From: Pedosphaera parvula Ellin514
GTDB taxonomy: Bacteria > Verrucomicrobiota > Verrucomicrobiia > Limisphaerales > Pedosphaeraceae
Direction of reading: 5' to 3'
Assembly: GCF_000172555.1 (NCBI RefSeq)
Contig: NZ_ABOX02000060.1
Span: 1-39,142, forward strand
DNA length: 39,142 bases
Positions 7,771 to 18,833 of this stretch are shown here, one piece after another (the first letter of the stretch is position 1; each line of letters begins with the position of its first letter). Below the pieces are notes generated by a model, which was not told the origin of the DNA, did no database searches, and was given only the letters and a program-made list of their open reading frames with translations. Both the position numbers and the translations under genes were made by a program.

Positions 7771-8376
7771 GTGAAACAATCGATCGTTACTTTGGATTTG
7801 GAAGGCGTGCTGGTCCCTGAGATCTGGATCGCCTTCGCAGAGAAAACCGGCATTAAGGAACTGCGCCTCACCACGCGCGACATTCCCGATTATGACGTCC
7901 TCATGAAAGGCCGTTTGAACATCCTGGACAAGCACGGCCTCAAGCTTTCCGACATTCAGGACGTCATCTCCACCCTCCGCCCGCTCGAAGGCGGCAAGGA
8001 ATTCCTCGCCGAACTCCGTTCTCTTACACAGGTAATTATCCTCTCCGACACCTTCGAGGAATTTGCCAAGCCGCTCATGAGGCAACTCGATTGGCCCGCC
8101 CTCTTTTGTCACCAGTTGGAAGTCGTCGATGGCCGAATCGTGAACTACCGCCTGCGCCAGCCCAACCAAAAACAAAAATCCGTCGCCGCCTTGAAAAATC
8201 TCAACTACCACGTCATCGCCGCCGGAGATTCCTTCAACGACACCACCATGCTCGGCGAAGCCAACGTCGGCTTCTTTTTCCATGCCCCCGAAGCCATCCA
8301 AAAACAATTCCCGCACTTCAAACCCTTCGACCGCTACAGCGACCTCCTCGCCGCCATCAAAGATGCTTTGAAGTAA
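7771..8376 (+). CDS. thrH: ThrH-type phosphoserine phosphatase / homoserine phosphotransferase
   Basis: A HAD-superfamily protein of 201 residues, close to the length of ThrH from Pseudomonas (about 205). The whole body matches what I recall of ThrH: LDLEGVLVPEIWIAFAEKTG with the nucleophile Asp9, then TTRDIPDYDVLMKGRL, RPLEGG, VIILSDTFEEF (motif II Ser), RQPNQKQKS (motif III Lys region) and VIAAGDSFNDTTML (motif IV Asp pair). ThrH hydrolyses phosphoserine and can transfer the phosphate to homoserine, linking serine and threonine synthesis. The start is uncertain: GTG 7771 gives the family length, while TTG 7726 would add 15 residues with no ribosome-binding site. A terminator follows at 8400. 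The product is cytoplasmic. Confidence 0.88.
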   Translation: MKQSIVTLDLEGVLVPEIWIAFAEKTGIKELRLTTRDIPDYDVLMKGRLNILDKHGLKLSDIQDVISTLRPLEGGKEFLAELRSLTQVIILSDTFEEFAKPLMRQLDWPALFCHQLEVVDGRIVNYRLRQPNQKQKSVAALKNLNYHVIAAGDSFNDTTMLGEANVGFFFHAPEAIQKQFPHFKPFDRYSDLLAAIKDALK

Positions 8377-8399
8377 CTGTCTTGTTAAAACATTTCAGG

Positions 8400-8432
8400 C
8401 CGCGTTTCCCCGAGACGCGGTCCTTTCTTTAG
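8400..8432 (+). terminator. Rho-independent terminator after thrH
   Basis: Stem CCGCGT (8400-8405) pairs with ACGCGG (8415-8420) around a 9-base loop, extendable by a G-T and a G-C pair. It is followed by a T-rich tract (tcctttctttagttttt). It lies 24 bases after the thrH stop codon. Confidence 0.6.
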
Positions 8433-8506
8433 TTTTTCCCGCCTTCTCCATTTTGCGCTTTTTGTGCTTTTTTGTGGCCATCTTCAGTTGAAACTCGAAA
8501 TTCCCC

Positions 8507-9487
8507 TCAGTCTTCCGGCTTGCTATCCCTCGCCAGCAAATCCCTCACTCCCTGTCTCACGTTCTTGCCTTCGTAAAGCATCTGATAGACCTCATCAATC
8601 ACTGGCGTCATCACATTGTGCTTCCGCGCCAACTGATAGGCTGAACGCGCCGTCGGATAGCCTTCCGCCACCGCCACCATGCTTCCCAGGACATCCTCCA
8701 ACTTCTCGCCCTTGCCCAAACGCTCTCCAAAACCACGATTCCGGCTTAGCCTGGAAAAACAGGTCACGGTCAAATCTCCCAACCCGCTGAGCCCCGCAAA
8801 CGTGTCTCCCTGCGCTCCGCAGGAAACTCCCAATCGCCGAATCTCCGCCATCGCGCGCGTGATTAAAGCCGCTTTCGAGCTGTCCCCAAATCCCAACCCG
8901 TCACATACACCAGCCGCCACTGCGATCACGTTCTTCAACGATCCACCCAGTTCCACACCTAAAATATCAAGGCTGGTGTAAACACGAAACGTCGGTTGAT
9001 GCAAAAGATTTTGTGACGCACCCACCACTCCTGGATCTCTGCTCGCCACTACACATGCCGTGGGAATTCCTTTGGCCACCTCCAAAGCAAACGTTGGCCC
9101 GGACACTGCCGCCGCCTTGGCTTTGGGCGCAGTCTCGGCCAAAATGCCGCACATGGTCAAACCGCTCTCATACTCAATCCCCTTGGTCACACTCACCACC
9201 ACACCCGCATAATCCGGCATTCGACTGGTCACATGGCGAAATGCTTTCGACGGCACCGCCGCCACCACGAACTCACTCCCTTGAACTGCCCGGGCTACGT
9301 CGGATTCAAACTGCCATCCCTTGGGCAACTCCACACCCGGCAAATACCGTTCGTTGCGACCGCTTCGTTTTACTTCCTCCAATCGCTTCGCGTCATGCCC
9401 CCACAACGTGATGGCATGACCGCCCTCGGCCAGCACTTTCGCCAGCGCCGTTCCCCACGCTCCCGCACCTAAAACCGTTACTTTCAT
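8507..9487 (-). CDS. gpsA: Glycerol-3-phosphate dehydrogenase [NAD(P)+]
   Basis: A 326-residue enzyme that reduces dihydroxyacetone phosphate to sn-glycerol-3-phosphate, the backbone for phospholipids. The Rossmann nucleotide-binding loop GAGAWGTALA is at residues 7-16, followed by VVAAVPSKAFR, the SGPTFALEVAKG segment, the catalytic lysine in LGGSLKNVIAVAAG, and the TRAMAEIRRLG and FAGLSGLGDLTVTC blocks of the substrate-binding helical domain. Length and motif order are normal. The ATG is preceded by AGGAG at a spacing of about 8. Its start overlaps the stop of plsY by 4 bases, so the two are translated together; this pairs synthesis of glycerol-3-phosphate with its first acylation. Cytoplasmic. 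Confidence 0.96.
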   Translation of the reverse strand: MKVTVLGAGAWGTALAKVLAEGGHAITLWGHDAKRLEEVKRSGRNERYLPGVELPKGWQFESDVARAVQGSEFVVAAVPSKAFRHVTSRMPDYAGVVVSVTKGIEYESGLTMCGILAETAPKAKAAAVSGPTFALEVAKGIPTACVVASRDPGVVGASQNLLHQPTFRVYTSLDILGVELGGSLKNVIAVAAGVCDGLGFGDSSKAALITRAMAEIRRLGVSCGAQGDTFAGLSGLGDLTVTCFSRLSRNRGFGERLGKGEKLEDVLGSMVAVAEGYPTARSAYQLARKHNVMTPVIDEVYQMLYEGKNVRQGVRDLLARDSKPED

Positions 9488-10137
9488 CCCTTTGCTCCTG
9501 GCGGTGCCTTTTTGGCGCCAAACTTATTTTCAGTTCCTTTACGCAATCGTTCTATATTTCCCTTATGTTTGTAGATGGCCAGTGCCGCCATGAAGGTCGC
9601 AATCCCAATCATCAATCGGCTGTATCCACCGAACATCGTTGCAAACGGCAACACCGCCGCTGCTGTGATCGAAGCCACGGAAACATACTTCGTGAGGACA
9701 CAAACGACAATCCAGGTTATTAATCCCGCCAAAAATGCAATGGGAATCAACCCCGCCAACACTCCCGCCGAAGTCGCAATGCCTTTGCCACCCTTAAACT
9801 TCAGCCAGCAGGTGTAATTATGTCCCAGGATCGCGCAAACGCCTCCGATGATGCGCAGGTATTCAGAGGTCTGTGCATCCGGTCGAGCCCCGCCCTGCAT
9901 CAATCGATAAACCAATATTCCCGCCCACGCCACCGACACCCACCCTTTCAATCCATCCACCAGCAGCACGAAAATGCCCGGTCCCTTGCCCAGAATACGA
10001 AACGCATTCGTCGCGCCGATATTCCCGCTTCCCATGGTGCGTAGATCAAGGCCTTTAGCCCGGCCCACCAGATACCCGGTGGGAATTGATCCCAGCAAAT
10101 AAGCCACCAGCGCAGTAATGATGTAGGTCAAAATCAC
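9484..10137 (-). CDS. plsY: Glycerol-3-phosphate acyltransferase PlsY
   Basis: A 217-residue integral membrane enzyme that uses acyl-phosphate from PlsX to acylate glycerol-3-phosphate at position 1, giving lysophosphatidate. The three PlsY motifs are present: MGSGNIGATNA (about 35-45), GHNYTCWLKFKGGKGIATS (about 105-125), and the later loop after KYVSVASI. At least five hydrophobic helices, including LTYIITALVAYLLGSIPTGY at the N-terminus, fit the known topology. The C-terminal tail is basic and Ala/Gly/Pro-rich. It is first gene of the plsY-gpsA pair, with a 4-base overlap. It is divergent from the dehydrogenase gene at 10272, with 134 bases between, in which I see no clear operator. Confidence 0.95.
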   Translation of the reverse strand: MILTYIITALVAYLLGSIPTGYLVGRAKGLDLRTMGSGNIGATNAFRILGKGPGIFVLLVDGLKGWVSVAWAGILVYRLMQGGARPDAQTSEYLRIIGGVCAILGHNYTCWLKFKGGKGIATSAGVLAGLIPIAFLAGLITWIVVCVLTKYVSVASITAAAVLPFATMFGGYSRLMIGIATFMAALAIYKHKGNIERLRKGTENKFGAKKAPPGAKG

Positions 10138-10271
10138 GGATGGAGATTTAGGGACTAAACTTCAAAGTTGAAAGCGTAAAGTTTCATTCTTCTCTCAATC
10201 GGCAACTCGTAATCTCGCCGTAACACAACTTTAACCTTTGAACCTGCCACCCTGCCCCCTATAAATTTCGC

Positions 10272-11303
10272 ATGTCTCAGACCATCAAAGTGGCTGTAAT
10301 TGGAACCGGTTCGCTCGGTAAGGAACACGTCCGCATTTATGCCGAGCTGGCCAAGGCTGGCCAGGTGGATCTTGTCGGTGTTTACGATTCGTTCCCGGAA
10401 ACAGCCCAGAAAATCGCCGCCAAAAACGGCACTCGGTCCTTTTCTTCCATCGCCGAAGCCGCCACTGCCAGCGATGCCTTGAGCCTCGTCACTCCCACCA
10501 CTACTCACTTTGATCTCGCCAAAGAGTTGCTTCTGCAAGGCAAACACGTCCTCGTCGAGAAACCGATGACCGACAACGCCGCTCAGGCAACCGAACTCGT
10601 CCAGATTGCTCAACAAAAAAATTGCGTCTTGCAAGTCGGCCACGTGGAACGTTTCAACCCTGTCTTCAATTATCTCGAAACCGTCGCCACGCACCCGCGC
10701 TTCATCGAGACCCATCGACTTTCTCCTTATCCCGCTCGCAGCACTGATATTGGCGTCGTCCTGGACCTCATGATCCACGACCTTGATGTCGTGCTCGCCT
10801 TCGTGAAATCTCCGGTCACCAGCGTCGACGCCGTCGGCATTCCGGTGCTCAGCAAATCCGAAGATATCGCCAATGCCCGCCTGCGTTTCGCCAATGGTTG
10901 CGTGGCGAATCTTACTGCCAGCCGTGTGAGTCCCGAACGCATGCGCAAAATCCGGGTGTTCAGCGGTGGCGCCATGACCAGCTATGTCTCCCTGGATTAT
11001 CGTGCTCAGGAAGGTTTTATTTACCGCATCGCCCGTGAAGGCGAGGAGGAATCCTCCCTGCTTAAAAAACTGCTCTCCGCCAAGGACTCCACCATCGTCA
11101 GCGAGTTCGGCGGCAAACGCATTGTCCGCGAACCCGTCCCCATCGAGAAAGTCGAACCGTTGAAGGTCGAACTCCAAAGTTTCGTCAATTGCGTCCATGC
11201 ACGACAGGAACCGGTGGTGAGCGGAAAATCCGCCAAACAGGCGCTCGATTTGGCTTTCGAGATCACCCGCCAGATTCAGGAAGGAATTGCAAAGTTAGGC
11301 TAA
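10272..11303 (+). CDS. Gfo/Idh/MocA-type dehydrogenase (possible GnnA-like nucleotide-sugar dehydrogenase)
   Basis: A 343-residue oxidoreductase with an N-terminal Rossmann domain (VAVIGTGSLGKEHVRIYAEL, residues 7-26), the family signature HVLVEKPMTDN (catalytic Lys in EKP) and a C-terminal alpha/beta domain containing VLDLMIHDLDVVLAF (catalytic His). It lies two genes upstream of lpxB. In Acidithiobacillus and Leptospira the related GnnA oxidises UDP-GlcNAc at C3 so that, with the aminotransferase GnnB, lipid A carries a 3-amino sugar. No gnnB is in this window, so this role is inference from position; homologs of this dehydrogenase next to lpx genes without gnnB also exist. ATG 10272 gives the normal N-terminus. 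Cytoplasmic. Confidence 0.85.
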   Translation: MSQTIKVAVIGTGSLGKEHVRIYAELAKAGQVDLVGVYDSFPETAQKIAAKNGTRSFSSIAEAATASDALSLVTPTTTHFDLAKELLLQGKHVLVEKPMTDNAAQATELVQIAQQKNCVLQVGHVERFNPVFNYLETVATHPRFIETHRLSPYPARSTDIGVVLDLMIHDLDVVLAFVKSPVTSVDAVGIPVLSKSEDIANARLRFANGCVANLTASRVSPERMRKIRVFSGGAMTSYVSLDYRAQEGFIYRIAREGEEESSLLKKLLSAKDSTIVSEFGGKRIVREPVPIEKVEPLKVELQSFVNCVHARQEPVVSGKSAKQALDLAFEITRQIQEGIAKLG

Positions 11304-11313
11304 CTTAAGGTCT

Positions 11314-11712
11314 ATGGGGCTACTATTCATTCTTCCACTGACGGCTCTGTCAATCTACGCGATTGTATCGATCAATCGTTGGTTGCGCCGCGGCCATTAC
11401 GATGCCACGTGGTTTCGCAAGTTCCGCATTTCCGCTTGTATCGGCCTGGTCCTGGGCATTTATTGCAGCCTTATCCTGCAATATAACGTGGCCAATCGGC
11501 GCATCGCTGGTTTTCCCATTCCCATCAACTTCTACGAAAAGCAGCCGGATGACTCCTGGAAACAAGCCGCATTCCCGGCTCCCATCCATTACGCCGCTCT
11601 GATAACAAATATTTTATGTGGCGTCGCCGTGAGCCTGGTTCCGCTGAGAATTGCCGGATTCTTAAAGGAAAATCGTCCCCAGCCCGGCGAGTATCCGCCC
11701 AACAAACCATGA
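11314..11712 (+). CDS. Small membrane protein between the dehydrogenase and lpxB, unknown function
   Basis: A 132-residue protein of no family I recognise. Three hydrophobic segments are seen: residues 2-19 (GLLFILPLTALSIYAIVS), 39-57 (ISACIGLVLGIYCSLIL) and about 92-112 (AALITNILCGVAVSLVPLRI). A polar loop (PINFYEKQPDDSWKQAA) lies between the second and third, and the C-terminus is polar and proline-rich. It starts 10 bases after the dehydrogenase stop and its stop overlaps the lpxB start as ATGA, so it is in the middle of a three-gene operon with lipid A synthesis. A role in envelope assembly is plausible only from context. Confidence 0.75.
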   Translation: MGLLFILPLTALSIYAIVSINRWLRRGHYDATWFRKFRISACIGLVLGIYCSLILQYNVANRRIAGFPIPINFYEKQPDDSWKQAAFPAPIHYAALITNILCGVAVSLVPLRIAGFLKENRPQPGEYPPNKP

Positions 11713-12914
11713 GTCCCAGGCGCATCATGGTGATTGCCGGTGAAACCAGCGGCGACATGCTCGCTGCCGATCTCGTCACCGCTCTGCGCACACAAACCAC
11801 GGCGGAATCCAATGATTCTGCGAATCCTTTGAAGCCCCGCGCTGGTCTTGCCCTCGAGTTTTTCGGCGCTGGCGGTTCTCGTATGGCGGCTGCCGGTGTG
11901 GAAATCGCTGTGGATATGTCCCCTCACGCAGTAACCGGTCTCTGGGAGGTTCTCAAGCGGTATGGAAAATTTAAGCAGCTTCTAAACACCCTTTTCCAAC
12001 TCGCCCTCGACCGTAAACCGGATCTCATCATTTGCGTTGATTATTCCGGCTTCAATCGCCGTCTTGCCGCAAAAATAAAGAACTACTTGCGAAGCTCACC
12101 GGGTACTTCCTCAAATTGGAATCCAAAGATAATTCAATACGTTTCCCCTCAAGTTTGGGCTTCCCGCCCCGGACGCGCGAACGAAATGCCATCCGCTTAC
12201 GACTTGTTGCTGACCATTTTCCCGTTTGAAAAAGATTGGTATACCGCCCGTGTTCCTCAGCTTAAGGTGGAATTTGTTGGCAATCCCATTCTCGATCGAT
12301 TTAAAGCCGCCGCAGGAACCATCAATCCCAATAAACCTTCAGCCGGGCCTCTCTTACTGCTCCTCCCTGGCAGCCGTCTTGGTGAGTTGAAACAACATCT
12401 ACCGGTCCTGCTTCCCGCTCTGGAATTGATCCGCTCCAAGCGCCCCGACGTCCAGGCTCGTATGATTCTTCCCGATGAAAGTCTGCTGAATCAGACGCAT
12501 TCAATGGAACTGCCAGCTGATCTGGAAGTTCAGATTGGTAATCTTGCGGATTCCCTGGCTCAGGCAGATGTTGCCCTCGCTTCCACGGGTACCGTAACTA
12601 TGGAATGCGCATACTTCGGCGTTCCAACGGTCGCAATGTATAAAACCTCCTGGCTTACTTACCAAATTGGCAGGCGTCTTATCACCGTGGACTACATGGC
12701 CATGCCTAATATTCTTGCAAACGAACCCGTCTTTCCAGAGTTCCTGCAATATGAAGCAACGCCGGAAAATATCTCGCGCGCCGCTTTGGAACTATTGGAG
12801 GATAAATCCCGTCAATTGGAAATTAAAGGAAAGCTAAGGAAAGTAATCGCTTCTTTGGGGGAAACTGGTGCCAGTTTCCGTGCCGCCGAAGCGCTATTAA
12901 AGTTCCTCGCATAA
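11709..12914 (+). CDS. lpxB: Lipid-A-disaccharide synthase
   Basis: A 401-residue glycosyltransferase (GT19) that joins lipid X to UDP-2,3-diacylglucosamine to form the lipid A disaccharide at the inner membrane. The N-terminal motif RIMVIAGETSGDMLAADLV, the FFGAGGSRM loop, the IICVDYSGFNRRLA segment and YVSPQVWASRPGRA are LpxB hallmarks, as are LLLLPGSRLGELKQHLP and the C-terminal ASTGTVTMECAYFGVPTVAMY nucleotide-sugar site. Length is normal. ATG 11709 overlaps the previous stop (ATGA); a longer in-frame start at 11616 would overlap the upstream gene and has no family support. The presence of lpxB shows that the organism makes LPS, so it has an outer membrane. Confidence 0.96.
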   Translation: MSPRRIMVIAGETSGDMLAADLVTALRTQTTAESNDSANPLKPRAGLALEFFGAGGSRMAAAGVEIAVDMSPHAVTGLWEVLKRYGKFKQLLNTLFQLALDRKPDLIICVDYSGFNRRLAAKIKNYLRSSPGTSSNWNPKIIQYVSPQVWASRPGRANEMPSAYDLLLTIFPFEKDWYTARVPQLKVEFVGNPILDRFKAAAGTINPNKPSAGPLLLLLPGSRLGELKQHLPVLLPALELIRSKRPDVQARMILPDESLLNQTHSMELPADLEVQIGNLADSLAQADVALASTGTVTMECAYFGVPTVAMYKTSWLTYQIGRRLITVDYMAMPNILANEPVFPEFLQYEATPENISRAALELLEDKSRQLEIKGKLRKVIASLGETGASFRAAEALLKFLA

Positions 12915-12927
12915 TCGGAACCTCAAC

Positions 12928-13860
12928 TTACTTGAGCTGATCCTTCCCTGCCCCCTGCGTGATTTTGACGTCCTGTCCTTCCTTTTCCACGTTCACATCT
13001 TCCCTGCGCACTGTCCCGGAAACCTGTGTCGTTTCAACTTTCTGAACTTTCCGCGCACGGATTTCTTCGCGAACATGGTCTTTCGTCTCAATTACGGCTT
13101 CTTCACGACGCAAGGGAATAAATATTTCCTGTTCCGTGAAGAATTTTTCTTTCCCAGCCATTGATGGAGTTACTTCCGATGCCGGCACCCGTTCAATGAT
13201 AACTTCTTCGTGCTGCAATTCCACCGGCTTATTGACGGTTTCCGTGCGCACTACCTTGCGTAAACGCACTCCCCCCACATTCACCTGGCGTTTGCCAATT
13301 AAAAGCTCTTCCTCATGAAGTTGGATGCGGTTTGCTTCCATGCCGGCCTCTTTTTCCTTGAAGACAGACGTTTCCTTTTCCTTGAGCACAGGAGCTTCTT
13401 TTTCCTTGAAGCCAGAATACTCCTTTTTGAGCTCCGGATCGAACCGCGGCACTTCTGTGGCACGGGTTTCTCTTGTTTCCATCCGTTTTTCCCCTAAGCC
13501 GGACCGTTCTTCACCGTAATACGTATAAATTTGCCTCTCCGAAGCGTCGTCCATGATCCAGTTGGTATCATAAGCCGGTGCTCCTTTGATCAAATCCGTC
13601 GAAAATGGCAGCCGAATAGTGCTGGTGGCCTCGTTGACTTCTGCGTCTCGGGCCGGAACTACGTGCGTTTTTCCGAATATCCACCCCGTTTTTACCCCTA
13701 AAAAGGCAGGTTGTCCTGTCTTATCAGACCAAAGGCACTCTAAAGTTCCTATCTTGTTATTGGCACTATCTACTACATCATGATCAATGTAGCGTTTGAG
13801 ACTTCCCCTATCAGCCCCTTCCATTGTCCCACGGGCTTTTTTGTCATCGTATGGATTCAT
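12928..13860 (-). CDS. PRC-barrel and DUF2382 domain protein (YsnF-like stress protein)
   Basis: A 310-residue soluble protein. Residues about 20-105 form a PRC-barrel-like domain (YIDHDVVDSANNKIGTLECL, later FGKTHVVPARDAEV). The C-terminal half, about 175-300, is DUF2382: LHEEELLIGKRQVNVGGVRL, TVNKPVELQHEEVIIERVP, then EQEIFIPLRREEAVIETK and a final VRREDVNVEKEG strand. Between them lies a charged linker with three near-repeats of KEKE-P/S-V-KEKE type (about 150-173). This architecture is found in proteins induced by general or osmotic stress; the molecular activity is unknown. The ATG has AAGGGA about 7 bases upstream. It converges with lpxB, with 13 bases between the stops. Confidence 0.88.
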   Translation of the reverse strand: MNPYDDKKARGTMEGADRGSLKRYIDHDVVDSANNKIGTLECLWSDKTGQPAFLGVKTGWIFGKTHVVPARDAEVNEATSTIRLPFSTDLIKGAPAYDTNWIMDDASERQIYTYYGEERSGLGEKRMETRETRATEVPRFDPELKKEYSGFKEKEAPVLKEKETSVFKEKEAGMEANRIQLHEEELLIGKRQVNVGGVRLRKVVRTETVNKPVELQHEEVIIERVPASEVTPSMAGKEKFFTEQEIFIPLRREEAVIETKDHVREEIRARKVQKVETTQVSGTVRREDVNVEKEGQDVKITQGAGKDQLK

Positions 13861-14100
13861 AATAAGTCCCTTTCGTAAATTTTGGTTTTGCTACTTTGGC
13901 AGCTTTACTTATTGTTCTTTCTGTACTTAACCTAGGGCTAATACCTTGTATCTCCATAGGGTGATGGCCGTAGTTTCGTGATTTATCTTCGATTAAATTG
14001 ATCTCCGAAGCCGATTTGAAGAAAATGCCTGGCTCAAGCGTCATTTCTTGGAATTCATTGCGAAAGCAGCTAAATTCATTCGTTCGCAAATCTCAGGCAC

Positions 14101-17469
<3,369 letters not shown>

Positions 17470-17520
17470 AATAAGGTTAGCTTGCATCCGGCCTGACTTT
17501 CATTTATCTCTTTTTCAGGA

Positions 17521-18156
17521 TTGAAAAAACCGGATCGCCCAGAAATACCACGTAAAACGATTTATCGTTTGTCCATCTATCTTCGCTGTCTTGCCAGGCT
17601 GAAGGACAACGCCATTCGCACCGTTTCCAGCGAAGCCTTGGCCAAGGTCGCCGGCGTCAAATCCACCCAGCTTCGCAAGGACCTGACTTATTTCGGCCAG
17701 TTTGGCACGCGCGGCCTCGGCTACGATGTCGAGCAGCTTTCTGCCATGATCACCAATGAACTGGGCACGAAAAGTCTCCAACCAGTCGTCCTGGTCGGGG
17801 TTGGTAATTTGGGTTTGGCCTTGCTCTCCTATCGTGGATTTGAAAAGGAAGGTTTCGAGATCGTCGCCGCTTTCGACCTGGACCCTAAACGCCGACGCGA
17901 TAAAAAAATTACCCAGCCCATTCTCGGGATGGATCAACTTGCCGACGTCATCCGGGAAAAAAATGTCAAGATGGCCATCCTGACAGTCGCCGTCGCAGCC
18001 GCCCAGGAAGTCACGAATACCCTGGTCACCTGCGGCATAACCGGCATCCTCAATTTTGCTCCCCTCGTTCTCCACGTCCCCGAAGAGGTCATGGTAAACA
18101 ACGTAAACCTGGCCATCGAATTGGAGAACCTCAGTTATTTCATCCAAGGCGGCTGA
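17521..18156 (+). CDS. rex: Redox-sensing transcriptional repressor Rex
   Basis: A 211-residue repressor that senses the NADH/NAD+ ratio. The N-terminal winged helix (IPRKTIYRLSIYLRCL and VKSTQLRKDLTYFGQFGTRG) is followed by a Rossmann domain with GVGNLG at residues 93-98, AAFDLDPKR, and the domain-swapped C-terminal helix (NLAIELENLSYFIQGG). High NADH releases Rex from operators resembling TTGTGAA-N4-TTCACAA; I found no such operator in this window. The start is TTG 17521, fixed by the typical KKP-IPRKTIYRLSIY opening. AGGA directly touches the start codon, which is an unusual spacing. The gene follows the giant cytochrome protein by 51 bases and may be co-transcribed. Confidence 0.94.
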   Translation: MKKPDRPEIPRKTIYRLSIYLRCLARLKDNAIRTVSSEALAKVAGVKSTQLRKDLTYFGQFGTRGLGYDVEQLSAMITNELGTKSLQPVVLVGVGNLGLALLSYRGFEKEGFEIVAAFDLDPKRRRDKKITQPILGMDQLADVIREKNVKMAILTVAVAAAQEVTNTLVTCGITGILNFAPLVLHVPEEVMVNNVNLAIELENLSYFIQGG

Positions 18157-18240
18157 TGATCTAGGGCTGACGCATCTACTGTAAAATTCTCATTAACACC
18201 GCGGCTTCAGCCCGGTGGCCAGACACTGCGACAGCGGCCC

Positions 18241-18286
18241 AGCCGTTTCAACGGCTTCCACAACGCACCAGAAAGCCGTTGAAACG
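18241..18286. repeat. Nested inverted repeat (REP-like hairpin)
   Basis: Arms CGTTTCAACGGCTT (18244-18257) and AAGCCGTTGAAACG (18273-18286) are perfectly complementary over 14 bases around a 15-base loop. The left arm is itself a palindrome, AGCCGTT-TC-AACGGCT (18241-18256), so alternative structures are possible. It lies between the convergent rex and PTS-IIA-like genes. No T-run follows. This looks like a dispersed intergenic hairpin, possibly serving as a bidirectional terminator. Confidence 0.6.
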
Positions 18287-18317
18287 TATGCACGTTCGCC
18301 TGAATCATCCTTACCAC

Positions 18318-18833
18318 TTATCCGGTCACCGAATGGGCATGCTTGCGAATCGTGATCTTCTGCAACAACTGATACAATTCCCTGGCGGTCGCCGCCGCTT
18401 TGAACTGCTCAAGCAACGCCGCCTCCTTCCCAAGCTTTGATGCGCCGGAAAGCAGTTTGAGGTATCCCAATGCTTCGGTTGCAGGGATCGCATTCAGGAA
18501 AACAAATTGCACCTTCAACGACCCCGGCCGGCCCCACTCCATAGGTTCGCTGGCACGCCCAAGGGCAAACTGCATCTTCGGACAATCCTTGGAGCGCACA
18601 TGTGGAAAAGCGGTGAGGAAGTTCATCGCAGTGCTCATTTGTTCTTCCCGTCCCAGCGCCGCCTGGTTCAGTCTCTGCGCATTCCACACCGGATCATGCT
18701 TCTGGAACGCATTGCTTAATTCCAAAATCACACCCGCCATATCGCGGGCCTTCAAATCCGGCACAATAAGCCCCTCGCTGGTAAAATCTGCCAGCGTGGG
18801 ACCAGTGACTTTATCTAAAAAACTGTGCCTCAC
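18318..18833 (-). CDS. PTS EIIA-type (PtsN-like) domain protein
   Basis: A 171-residue protein with the fold of fructose/nitrogen-type phosphotransferase EIIA: an N-terminal LDKVTGPTLADFTSEGLIV strand-helix segment, the active-site stretch MNFLTAFPHVRS with the candidate phosphorylated His, the FVFLNAIPATEALGYLKLL core and a C-terminal helix. In PtsN proteins the His accepts phosphate from NPr/HPr and the protein acts as a regulator. No EI or HPr gene is nearby. The start is GTG 18833, which overlaps the TGA of the upstream hydroxylase gene (GTGA) and is preceded by GGAAAAGA, so translation is coupled. A regulatory link to the hydroxylase is possible but not shown. Confidence 0.75.
   Translation of the reverse strand: MRHSFLDKVTGPTLADFTSEGLIVPDLKARDMAGVILELSNAFQKHDPVWNAQRLNQAALGREEQMSTAMNFLTAFPHVRSKDCPKMQFALGRASEPMEWGRPGSLKVQFVFLNAIPATEALGYLKLLSGASKLGKEAALLEQFKAAATARELYQLLQKITIRKHAHSVTG

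Noticed and set aside
10155-11198. 347-codon open frame on the minus strand
   Set aside because: It lies fully antisense to the clear Gfo/Idh/MocA gene, and its Asp/Gly/Phe-rich composition is that of a codon-phase shadow.
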